Assembly: GCA_963790775.1 (NCBI GenBank)
Contig: CAWBPR010000011.1
Coordinates: 248,001-312,000 of the forward strand
Source: JASJBU01 sp963790775
GTDB lineage: Bacteria > Pseudomonadota > Gammaproteobacteria > Chromatiales > Chromatiaceae
Direction: 5' to 3'
Length of the DNA stretch: 64,000 nt
Part shown: positions 10,354 to 17,539 of the stretch, in pieces
How the letters are laid out: every line of letters starts with the position of its first letter
Numbering within the stretch: the first letter of the stretch is position 1
Position numbers and translations under genes: made by a program
Notes under the pieces: model-generated
The model's input: only the letters and a program-made list of their open reading frames with translations
Databases searched by the model: none
What the model was told of the DNA's origin: nothing

Positions 10354-11564
10354 TGCTGAAGCGGGTGCGGAATCTGTTCTGGCTGGCGAGCCGGGATTAT
10401 CACAATGAGTGGCAGATGTCAGGCTTCTTCGTGCTGGCGCTGGCGGCGGTGCTGGGCCCGATGATGATTCTTTTCGGCCTCAAGTTCGGCATCATCGGCA
10501 GCATGCTCAACAATCTGATCGAGGACCCGCGCAACCATGAGATACGCCCGGTCGGCAGCGGTCGCTATGATGCGCAATGGATCGGCAAACTGCGCGCACG
10601 CCCCGAGGTCGCATTCATCATTCCCCGCACCCGCGCGATTGCCGCCACCATCCAGTTGAAGAGTGAAAAATCCAGCCGCATTATTCCGGTGGAGATGATT
10701 CCAACCGACCAGGCCGACCCGCTGTTGCGTGGTCTGACCATCCCGCAGGCTCTGCAACAATTGGTGCTCTCAGAGTCGGCTGCACAGAAGCTCAATGTCA
10801 CCAAGGGAGACAGCATCAGCGGCAGTCTCTCGCGGCGTTTTCAGGGCAGCAGTGAACGGGTGCATCTGGAGCTCGAGGTGGTGGCGATTGCCCCGCCTGG
10901 AAGTTTTTCCAGGGATGGCGCATTTGTCTCTCTTGCCTTGGCCGAAGCCGCCGAGGATTTCCGTGACGGCAGGGCGGTGCCCGGTGTCGGGTGGAAAGGC
11001 AGTGATGCGGACGGTCGGGACCGCACCTATCCCAGCTTCCGCCTCTACACCCGCTCCATCTATGATGTAGCTCCCATCAGCAAGGCGCTGGAAAAACTGG
11101 GTATAGAGGCGCGCACGCGGGCTGCCGACATTGAGATCGTGCGGAATATGGACAGCAATCTCACTGCGGTCTTTTGGGTGATTGCGGTGATAGGCCTGCT
11201 GGGCTTTTCGTTTTCTCTGGGCGCCAGCCTGTGGGCCAATGTGGACCGTAAACGCAAGGAGCTGAGCGTGCTGCGCCTGGTGGGGTTCCGCACCGGCGAC
11301 ATCATCTGGTTCCCGGTGATTCAGTCTTTTTACACCGCTGTTCTGGGTTGGGCGACGGCTTCGGTCATCTATCTTGGCGTCGCCTTTATTATCAATAAAA
11401 TGTTCACTGCACAGTTGGAGCAGGGCGATACGGTCTGCACACTGCTGCCGGAACATTTCCTGGTTGCCCTGGGACTGACCATTGTCTCCGCTTTCCTGGC
11501 GGCAGGTATGGCTGGATACCGTGCGGCCCGCATCGAGCCATCAGAGGGTCTGCGGGATATCTGA
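10353..11564 (+). CDS. FtsX/MacB-like ABC permease (TagS-like)
   Basis: The start ATG overlaps the ATPase stop. The 403-residue protein has the FtsX-like layout: one helix near residues 20-50 (LALAAVLGPMMILFGLKFG), a ~200-residue periplasmic domain, then three helices (VFWVIAVIGLLGFSFSLGAS; YTAVLGWATASVIYLGVAF; FLVALGLTIVSAFLAAGM) and the terminal RAARIEPSEGLRDI typical of MacB/LolC permeases. With the ATPase it would form a dimeric mechanotransmission complex. Coupling to a secreted vWA protein recalls the TagS–TagT/PpkA arrangement; MacB-type or lipoprotein-release roles are alternatives. It is the last gene of the operon; the next gene is convergent. Confidence 0.85.
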   Translation: MLKRVRNLFWLASRDYHNEWQMSGFFVLALAAVLGPMMILFGLKFGIIGSMLNNLIEDPRNHEIRPVGSGRYDAQWIGKLRARPEVAFIIPRTRAIAATIQLKSEKSSRIIPVEMIPTDQADPLLRGLTIPQALQQLVLSESAAQKLNVTKGDSISGSLSRRFQGSSERVHLELEVVAIAPPGSFSRDGAFVSLALAEAAEDFRDGRAVPGVGWKGSDADGRDRTYPSFRLYTRSIYDVAPISKALEKLGIEARTRAADIEIVRNMDSNLTAVFWVIAVIGLLGFSFSLGASLWANVDRKRKELSVLRLVGFRTGDIIWFPVIQSFYTAVLGWATASVIYLGVAFIINKMFTAQLEQGDTVCTLLPEHFLVALGLTIVSAFLAAGMAGYRAARIEPSEGLRDI

Positions 11565-11633
11565 CCTTGACAGGGTTGGATAGGTCAGCTTGCGTCATTG
11601 TTCGAGTGCTTCGCTCCGTTCAGGATTGGGCAT

Positions 11634-12401
11634 TTAAACTGCAAGTGAATCCAAAAGATCTTGGCAACTCTCCAGTGGTTTTGAAATGATCACCTGAGGC
11701 CTAGTGGGCTGTTGAGAAATTCTATTCTTCGGTAACCGGCTGAAACGCGGGGTAGCAGAGGCGATTTCAGCATCCTCAGACGCAAGGTTCAGCAGGGCGG
11801 CGGGGATCACCTGGATACGTTTCTGAATGGCTTGACAGATAATATGTTGATGGTGTCTGCCAAATTGATGGCCCACCAGACAGCATTCGGGAAACAGTCC
11901 AATGCAATGCCCTTGCAGAGCAAACTCTAAAATCCAGTCAATGTCCTCGGGATGGAAACTGCCATCATGCCCCCTGCTGACAGGGATGGCGCCCCAGAGC
12001 TTGAACCACAGAGCACTGACTGGGTTGGAGAATATCTTCCGGTCGGCGAGCCAGCGAACCGGTAGCTGGTGTCGAGGGAGTGCGGCAGGAATCACCACAA
12101 CGTCAAGGTGGGTAAGGTGTGGTGCAGCCGCGACGATTAACGGCTTACTGAGCTTGACTATTTCATTGTCACGTAAGATACGCAGTCGCTTGATTCTTTT
12201 GAAATAGAAACGGACCGGCAGGTAGATGAAATTCTGCAGCGCCCAGGCTGAAACAGCGAAAAAATCCCGTGAAAGGTGCGCGGTCATGGATGGACCCATT
12301 AATGGGTCCATCCACTTAGTCCCTAGTTTATGAACATCGTTGTTCAGTAAAAAATCAGCCCAACTTTTTTTATTCTTCAGCTTGGCTGCATTCTCAATCA
12401 A
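11634..12401 (-). CDS. PlsC-like 1-acylglycerol-phosphate acyltransferase family protein
   Basis: The only start codon ahead of the conserved part is TTG 12401; a good ribosome site farther upstream leads into ATGs that soon stop, so the N-terminus is uncertain. A hydrophobic segment (WALQNFIYLPVRFYF) precedes the catalytic HX4D motif in AAPHLTHLDVVVIP, then WFKLWGAIPVSRGHDGSF, and a motif III that reads LFPECCLVG where most family members have FPEGTRS. PlsC proteins transfer acyl chains to lysophosphatidic acid at the inner membrane. The Glu is kept but the Gly-Thr-Arg is not, so the substrate may differ. Convergent with the ABC permease gene. Confidence 0.72.
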   Translation of the reverse strand: MIENAAKLKNKKSWADFLLNNDVHKLGTKWMDPLMGPSMTAHLSRDFFAVSAWALQNFIYLPVRFYFKRIKRLRILRDNEIVKLSKPLIVAAAPHLTHLDVVVIPAALPRHQLPVRWLADRKIFSNPVSALWFKLWGAIPVSRGHDGSFHPEDIDWILEFALQGHCIGLFPECCLVGHQFGRHHQHIICQAIQKRIQVIPAALLNLASEDAEIASATPRFSRLPKNRISQQPTRPQVIISKPLESCQDLLDSLAV

Positions 12402-12555
12402 GCAATCCGATTATCTCATAGGATTTTCATCCCTGTCTCCTCCCGGTATGCCCATTTCTTCGTTTCCCGAGCTGTTTAATATTTCCAGAATATGTCCAAC
12501 GAATAGATGGAACAATTCCGGCCGACTGGATATATAGCCCGTGCGATATTCGCTG

Positions 12556-13092
12556 TCAGTGCATATCCGGCTCGACCTTGAAGGCGTTGAGTATGATGTC
12601 TCCCGCCACATTTTGCGCACCATGGGCCAGGGCATCGAAGATCTCCCGTTCAGAGCAGCCTTTGGATTTCAGCGCCTCGATGGTTGCGGCGGTGGTTCCA
12701 TTGGAGTCATTGATCGTCTCCACGACAAACAGCAACAGGGCCTTCTCTTTGTCATCCAGCGGTGCTTGCGTGGGATCGCGAACTACCTCTGCAACCTGTT
12801 CCTGACTCATGCCGTGCATCTGGATCAACATCCCTGCGTTCAGTCCGATGCAGTACTCACAGCGCTGTGCTTCAGAGATCAATAATCTGATCAGGGTAAA
12901 CAATTTCTGTGAAAGGCTGGGGTGTTGCACCGATTCCTTGATGCCATTCCAGTGGCGCGCCATGTGTGCGGGGTTGATGCTGTCGAGCTTGATGGCGTTG
13001 GGTATGAAACCGAAGATTCCGTTGATCTCAGCGTAGATTTCCGCCACAGTGTCCCGAGCGTTTTCCGGTTCTATAGTGTTGATTAAGGGCAT
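12556..13092 (-). CDS. AhpD-like / carboxymuconolactone decarboxylase family protein
   Basis: This 178-residue all-helical protein starts at ATG 13092. It has the CxxC redox pair of AhpD-like enzymes in RCEYCIGLNAGML near residue 80, preceded by a conserved region (NAIKLDSINPAHMARHWNG) and followed by a C-terminal ALAHGAQNVAGDIILNAF. Such proteins use the vicinal cysteines to reduce peroxides or disulfides. It is the last gene of the minus-strand block led by the TetR regulator and tusA, about 50 bases after the ICMT gene, so it may be part of a sulfur or thiol stress response. The specific substrate is unknown. Confidence 0.85.
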   Translation of the reverse strand: MPLINTIEPENARDTVAEIYAEINGIFGFIPNAIKLDSINPAHMARHWNGIKESVQHPSLSQKLFTLIRLLISEAQRCEYCIGLNAGMLIQMHGMSQEQVAEVVRDPTQAPLDDKEKALLLFVVETINDSNGTTAATIEALKSKGCSEREIFDALAHGAQNVAGDIILNAFKVEPDMH

Positions 13093-13141
13093 TATTCTTC
13101 TCCAGGTAATGAATGTCTGTTGTTAGGGAAGGTGGGCCGGA

Positions 13142-13624
13142 TCAGATCCAGCGCCGGGTGCGATTCAGGTAATTCAGGTAGGTCTCTCCAAACTGCTCGG
13201 TCAGTCGCTGCTCCTCGGGGAGGATGTGACAGCGGTTGATGAGCAGTATGAAAAGTGGTGGCAAGACCAGTCCGCTGAGGTTCTGCAGCCAGACGACCAG
13301 GGCGGTTAGCGCCAACAGCAGGCCCAGATACATGGGATTTCGGCTGATGCGGTATGCGCCACGGGTGATCAGACTGCTCGCTTCAGCATAGGGATGAACC
13401 GTGGTGCTTGCCTTGTGGAAGAGTCCCCTGGCCCAGAGAGCAAGGAAGCCGCCAGTTGTGGCTAAGGAGATGGCAAGTAGCTCAGTAGCTGTACCCAGTT
13501 CGAGGGTGACAGGCAGAATCTTCGAGAACACCATGGCAGTGATGGCAAACAGCAGGAACCAGACAGGTGGATAGATTCTTGGCAGTTTCATCCGTTCCGT
13601 TCCAGTGGATGTGAAAGGTGTCAT
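13142..13624 (-). CDS. Isoprenylcysteine/phospholipid methyltransferase-like membrane protein
   Basis: This 160-residue protein starts at ATG 13624, with GAGGGA nine bases upstream. It has four hydrophobic helices and the C-terminal signature GAYRISRNPMYLGLLLALTAL with NRCHILPEEQRLTEQFGETYLNYLNRTRRW, which is characteristic of bacterial ICMT/PEMT-type methyltransferases that bind S-adenosylmethionine at the membrane. Bacteria lack prenylated proteins of the eukaryotic type, so the substrate is unknown. It sits between dsrE2 and the AhpD-like gene in the block downstream of tetR; similar proteins are often found near sulfur-transfer and metal genes. Complete and undamaged. Confidence 0.82.
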   Translation of the reverse strand: MTPFTSTGTERMKLPRIYPPVWFLLFAITAMVFSKILPVTLELGTATELLAISLATTGGFLALWARGLFHKASTTVHPYAEASSLITRGAYRISRNPMYLGLLLALTALVVWLQNLSGLVLPPLFILLINRCHILPEEQRLTEQFGETYLNYLNRTRRWI

Positions 13625-13656
13625 GTGCTGTCCCTCAGGTTGGCATTGGTCGATTG

Positions 13657-14262
13657 TCAGACGAACAGATTGACATCGGCCTTTTGGGCGATAGGCAGAA
13701 AGCTCGCGGCGCCCACCCAGTCGGCTATCTCATCCATGAAGTCGTCACGCTTCCAATCAAACAGGTCGACCGTCATCTGACAGGCGATTAGTTTCACATC
13801 GGCCTCGACACAGAGGGATCTCAACTCTTCGATGCTCGCCACTCCCTTCTCCTGCATGCCCTTTTTCATCAGACTGCTGGCGGCGCTTTGGAAGCCCGGC
13901 AAATTGGCCATCAGACTGATGGGTATGTTGAGTTCCCTGCCTTTCAGCCATTCCGGTCCGCTTGGCAGTTTCATCGGCATCGCCGGGTTGCCCAGCGGGG
14001 TGACCTTCAGATCCAGTTCCCGCTTCAGCAGGGTCCGGCCGTAAAAGGTGAAGAAGATCGCCACGTCCCACCCCAGGGCTGCCGCTGTCGAGGCAAGGAT
14101 GAAAGGCGGGTAAGCCATATCCAGGGTGCCTTTGGTGGCAATGATCGTCATTGACGGTACATGGGCCGTCTCGCGCTCGGCCATCTTTTGCGCAAAGCGC
14201 TGATCGAACCAGGCATCGAGCTCAGCGGTCTTGGGTGCGATTGCTGTATTCAGTGAGTTCAT
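13657..14262 (-). CDS. dsrE2: DsrE2-type (DsrE/DsrF-like) sulfur-transfer protein
   Basis: The start is ATG 14262. Residues ~35-200 form a DsrE/DsrF/DrsH-like domain: SMTIIATKGTLDMAYPPF begins the nucleotide-like fold, and the conserved cysteine lies in LIACQMTVDLF. A ~30-residue N-terminal helical extension is typical of DsrE2. A mid-region stretch FQSAASSLMKKGM is hydrophobic but is not a clear membrane helix. In sulfur oxidisers DsrE2 works with TusA and rhodanese to move sulfane sulfur to the Dsr or Hdr machinery. It follows tusA by 15 bases, so the two are surely co-transcribed. No rhodanese gene is present in the block. Confidence 0.85.
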   Translation of the reverse strand: MNSLNTAIAPKTAELDAWFDQRFAQKMAERETAHVPSMTIIATKGTLDMAYPPFILASTAAALGWDVAIFFTFYGRTLLKRELDLKVTPLGNPAMPMKLPSGPEWLKGRELNIPISLMANLPGFQSAASSLMKKGMQEKGVASIEELRSLCVEADVKLIACQMTVDLFDWKRDDFMDEIADWVGAASFLPIAQKADVNLFV

Positions 14263-14277
14263 AAAGGCTTCTCCTGC

Positions 14278-14508
14278 TTAGGCCTTGCGGATCAGAAAAC
14301 TGAATTCACCGGCAGCTGTTACGGAGTCCATCAACTGATTGCCGGTCTGCTGGCAAAATGAGGCGATATCTTTGACTGAACCGGGATCGGAAGAGAGCAG
14401 CCTGAGCGTTTTACCTGAAGTCAGGCCTGTCAGTTCCTTTTTGGTTTTCAGGATCGGCAACGGACAATTGAGTCCTCTTGCATCCAATGTGGCATTTGCG
14501 CTTAGCAT
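14278..14508 (-). CDS. tusA: TusA/SirA-family sulfur carrier
   Basis: This small 76-residue protein starts at ATG 14508 behind a clear AAGGAG site. It has the N-terminal motif LDARGLNCPLPILKTKK, in which the Cys of CPxP carries persulfide sulfur. The remaining βαβ pattern and length fit TusA. It passes sulfur to partner DsrE-type proteins, here encoded directly downstream. The 56-base gap between tetR and tusA holds an operator-like palindrome, so this promoter is probably repressed by the TetR protein. The family also includes non-sulfur regulators, but the dsrE2 neighbour supports sulfur transfer. Confidence 0.9.
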   Translation of the reverse strand: MLSANATLDARGLNCPLPILKTKKELTGLTSGKTLRLLSSDPGSVKDIASFCQQTGNQLMDSVTAAGEFSFLIRKA

Positions 14509-14525
14509 GGGTATCTCCTTACAAG

Positions 14526-14536
14526 TTGACCGGTCA
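14526..14536. promoter_or_regulatory. Operator-like palindrome upstream of tusA
   Basis: TGACCGGTCA (14527-14536) is a perfect 10-base palindrome in the short tetR–tusA gap. Its half TTGACCGGTC matches nine of ten bases of the site upstream of tetR. TetR-family repressors commonly bind such GACCGGTC-type sequences. Binding by the adjacent TetR protein is inference. Confidence 0.5.
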
Positions 14537-14564
14537 GTTAAGTCCGGCGGTAAAAAAATAGCTG

Positions 14565-15158
14565 TTACTTGATTCGAATATCGGCCATCGCTGGCATCAG
14601 GTCGCGCACCACTTCCGGGTCGTTACGGGTCTTGGCCAGCAGCATGATGCCTTCCGCATAGGCCAGCATCGCTGTTGCGGTGGCGGGGATGTCGATTGCG
14701 TCCACCTCGCCACAGGCCAAGGCGTCTTCCAGGGTATGCCTGAAATGGCCTTCCATCTGACTGAATACATGCTCAACCCTGTGTCGAAGGTGTTCGTCCT
14801 GGGTGCTCATCTCTGCTGCAATATTGCCAAACGGGCAGCCGAGGGTATGTCCGGTCTCATCAGCGATATTCCTCTGGAATCTGTAGACGAGCTCAGCGAG
14901 CTTCTTCAGGCGGCTCAGAGGTGAAAGGGCGGGAGCGAAGGCTTCGGCAAATATCTGTTCCTTGAACTCAACGAAAAACTCGTCGATGACTGCCAGAGTC
15001 AGTTCCCGTTTGGAGGGAAAGAAGTGGTAGAAGCTGCCCTTTTTAACCCCTGCTGAATCGCAGATCGCGGCAACCCCAACATCGGAATAGCTGCGCGCGT
15101 AGATGAGATCCCGGGCGCTCTCCAGGATTCGTTGGCGTGTATCGACAGTGGCAATCAT
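14565..15158 (-). CDS. TetR/AcrR-family transcriptional repressor
   Basis: The start is ATG 15158. This 197-residue protein has an N-terminal helix-turn-helix (residues ~8-55) with the family signature VGVAAICDSAGVKKGSFYHF followed by FPSKRELTLAVID. The C-terminal ligand domain includes GHTLGCPFGNIAAEMS, a form seen in the group that contains NemR-like electrophile or thiol sensors. The Cys in that motif could be a redox sensor, but this is a guess. It precedes tusA, dsrE2, the methyltransferase and the AhpD gene on the same strand, and a 21-base inverted repeat lies just upstream of its start, so autorepression plus control of the sulfur block is likely. Confidence 0.88.
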   Translation of the reverse strand: MIATVDTRQRILESARDLIYARSYSDVGVAAICDSAGVKKGSFYHFFPSKRELTLAVIDEFFVEFKEQIFAEAFAPALSPLSRLKKLAELVYRFQRNIADETGHTLGCPFGNIAAEMSTQDEHLRHRVEHVFSQMEGHFRHTLEDALACGEVDAIDIPATATAMLAYAEGIMLLAKTRNDPEVVRDLMPAMADIRIK

Positions 15159-15172
15159 GGGTTCGATTATAG

Positions 15173-15193
15173 TTGACTGGTCGGTCTAGTCAA
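15173..15193. promoter_or_regulatory. Operator-like inverted repeat upstream of tetR
   Basis: The arms TTGACT and AGTCAA are separated by nine bases (centre at 15183), 15 bases before the tetR start codon. The left half TTGACTGGTC recurs, with one change, in front of tusA. The position suits autorepression by the TetR protein. This is inferred from symmetry and repetition only. Confidence 0.55.
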
Positions 15194-15409
15194 GTGAGGG
15201 GCGTCAGCCCGCATAGCCTGACTGTAAAAGGGGTTGGATATTGGCTGATACTCCAGGGTTGATCGGGTAATGAGTCGTTCCTATCCGACGGAATACAGCC
15301 AGTCTGATTGATTTGAATCAATAAAACCCCCCTCAAAATTAAAGATAGTGGCCAGTAAAAACGATACAAACGATAATTACGCTATATTCGATAGGATATC
15401 AGTGACCGG

Positions 15410-16717
15410 ATGTTATCAATGGGGAAGCAAATGTTCAGGCAGTTCCGTCTCAAGACACAATTCAATCTCGTGCTGGCAGTCATCATCTTACTGCTAGTGG
15501 CGGCATCTTTCGGTTTATTCAACACGATCACACCCATCAACCAGCATTGGGATGCCTACCAGGATAATGTCGCCGTTCGGCAGACGCTGCTGATGGAGAT
15601 CAAATCGACACTTGGCTACGGCGGCACCATCCACAACTTCAAGAATTATGTGCTGCGGGGATCTGAAAAGTACCAACAGCGCTTGCAGGAGAATTTTTCG
15701 AAGCTGGATGAATTGCTCGACCGATATGCCAATCTACCGGCATTGCTGGATACCGAAAAAGCCGCGCTCTCCAGTCTCACTCAGGTCGTCCATCTCTACC
15801 AGAGTAAACTGGATGTAGTAAAGGGCATGGTGGCGGATGGGAAATATCCCCATGAAATCGATCGCAGCGTGAAAATTGACGACGGCCCTGCATTTGAGGC
15901 GTTCGACAAGCTGGATGCTGCCTACAGACAACACACCATCGAGGTGAGTCGGTTACTCAGCGAGCGAATTGATTCCGCCGTGAGTGCCGGCCTCTGGACT
16001 GGCGCCGGGGTTATCCTGTTTATCGCCCTCAGCTTCTTTTTTCTAAGTAACAACATAGTACGCGGCATCAACGATATCCTGACTGCCATGCTGACCGCGG
16101 AAAAAGAGAAGAATATCGAGACGCGTCTGCCGATCACCGGCAGGGACGAAATCAGTCAGCTGGCTACCTCATTCAATGACCTGATGGACAAGTTTGTCAT
16201 TATGGTGGTTGAGGTATCAAGATCCGCCTCATCGGTGGGTATAGCAACGGTGAAGCAGAGTACACAGGTTGAGTTCACAGTAGCGGATGTGCATAGACAG
16301 AATGGGGAAATCGAGCAGGTTGCGGCCGCCATCTCCCGCTTCAGGATTACCGATGTCGATGTGCAGCTGCATCAGGCCAAGGCTGCCCATATGGCGCTGC
16401 GCGTCCATTTACAGGCATATCTAAGTGGCAAGGGTAATCTGGATCAAAGCCAGGCGGTATCCCATACCGAGTGCTCCCTGGGAGAGTGGTACTACAGCGC
16501 CGGGCTGAGAGATTTCGGCCATCTGCCGGAGCTGCAGGCCCTCGAACGGCCCCACTCAGAACTGCATGCGCTGATCAATCGAATCATCGATTTGAAAAAA
16601 ACGGGCAGGCTGCCCGAAGCAGAACGGGAATTCGAGAAAGTGGCGCCTCTTTCCGCGCAGATCATGGCGTTACTGGAACGGATCGAAAGCGCAATCAAGA
16701 AACTCTCTTATGCATGA
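15410..16717 (+). CDS. Chemoreceptor-like membrane protein with HAMP and zinc-binding CZB domain, lacking the MA hairpin
   Basis: The start may be ATG 15410 or ATG 15431, which has a better ribosome site (GGGGAAG). A first helix (FNLVLAVIILLLVAASFGLF) is followed by a ~150-residue periplasmic four-helix sensor, a second helix (GLWTGAGVILFIALSFFFL) and a HAMP-like linker (residues ~210-270). Then comes only a vestige of an MCP helix (EVSRSASSVGIATVKQ, GEIEQVAAAIS) before a C-terminal CZB zinc domain with AKAAHMALR, HTECSLGEWYYS and RPHSELH. A normal receptor has over 200 more residues of kinase-control hairpin between HAMP and CZB. It therefore cannot contact CheA/CheW in the usual way. It is followed by a receiver-domain gene, so it may signal differently or be a deletion remnant. 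Confidence 0.82.
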   Translation: MLSMGKQMFRQFRLKTQFNLVLAVIILLLVAASFGLFNTITPINQHWDAYQDNVAVRQTLLMEIKSTLGYGGTIHNFKNYVLRGSEKYQQRLQENFSKLDELLDRYANLPALLDTEKAALSSLTQVVHLYQSKLDVVKGMVADGKYPHEIDRSVKIDDGPAFEAFDKLDAAYRQHTIEVSRLLSERIDSAVSAGLWTGAGVILFIALSFFFLSNNIVRGINDILTAMLTAEKEKNIETRLPITGRDEISQLATSFNDLMDKFVIMVVEVSRSASSVGIATVKQSTQVEFTVADVHRQNGEIEQVAAAISRFRITDVDVQLHQAKAAHMALRVHLQAYLSGKGNLDQSQAVSHTECSLGEWYYSAGLRDFGHLPELQALERPHSELHALINRIIDLKKTGRLPEAEREFEKVAPLSAQIMALLERIESAIKKLSYA

Positions 16718-16735
16718 TGAGGCAGAGAATCAGTG

Positions 16736-17326
16736 ATGCAACAGAAACTATCCGGTCGACAGGCTCAGCTGACACCGGCTGAAGCGGCGGAGATATTGAG
16801 GGTTGCCCCGGTGACACTGAGAAGTTGGGCGCAAAAGGGATGGTTGCGTGCAGAGGTCACAGCCGGTGGGCACAGAAGATACAGTCAGGTGGAACTGGGG
16901 CGTTTTGCGCTCGAACGCGGTTTGACCCTGCACTGGCCAGAATTGCAACGCAGCAGGGTGCTGGTGGTCGACGATGATGTGCATCTGGGCTCCTATCTGT
17001 ACGAGTTGCTGGTGGGTGACGCGACTCAACCCGAAGTGATGTTAGTGCATGACGGCTTTGAAGCGGGTGTTCAGTTGGTCGAATTCAGACCCGATGTGGT
17101 GCTGCTGGATCTGATGATGCCGGGTCTGGATGGATTTGCTGTCTGTGAAAGAATCAAGCGGGATCCAAAGACGAGCTCGATACGCGTCATTGCCATGACC
17201 GGCTATCCCTCGCCGGAAAACACGCAGCGTATCCTGCAACTGGGAGCGGAACTCTGCCTGAATAAGCCATTCGATCCGCAAAGCCTGCTGACGGCCCTGA
17301 ATCTCATGGAACCGGCCATTGAATAA
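16736..17326 (+). CDS. MerR-type helix-turn-helix fused to a response-regulator receiver
   Basis: ATG 16736 is preferred over the adjacent GTG 16733. Residues ~12-65 form a MerR/excisionase-like helix-turn-helix (LTPAEAAEILRVAPVTLRSW, GGHRRYSQVEL). Residues ~75-195 form a receiver: VLVVDDDVHLGSYL, the phospho-acceptor Asp in DVVLLDLMMPGLDG, the Thr in VIAMTGYP and the Lys in LNKPFD are all present. The order, DNA-binding domain first and receiver last, is the reverse of usual response regulators. The gene starts 18 bases after the CZB receptor-like gene, suggesting a shared transcript. The cognate kinase may be the hybrid kinase further downstream; that is inference. Confidence 0.85.
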   Translation: MQQKLSGRQAQLTPAEAAEILRVAPVTLRSWAQKGWLRAEVTAGGHRRYSQVELGRFALERGLTLHWPELQRSRVLVVDDDVHLGSYLYELLVGDATQPEVMLVHDGFEAGVQLVEFRPDVVLLDLMMPGLDGFAVCERIKRDPKTSSIRVIAMTGYPSPENTQRILQLGAELCLNKPFDPQSLLTALNLMEPAIE

Positions 17327-17539
17327 GCGGGTGATGTGGAGGTTCCCGGGTATCAGCAGAAAAGGCTCGGAAACAGGCTCAGCAGGTGAATCACCCGTCG
17401 AGCAATGTGCAGGCTGGCCGGAATGAGATCGGTCATCGGGCATATCGCAGGCGCCGTTTATGGCGGATTAATGACCACCGGCAGATTGAATGCCGTGACG
17501 GAAACAGGGCGGCACTCAGACTGACAATGGGAACCATGT

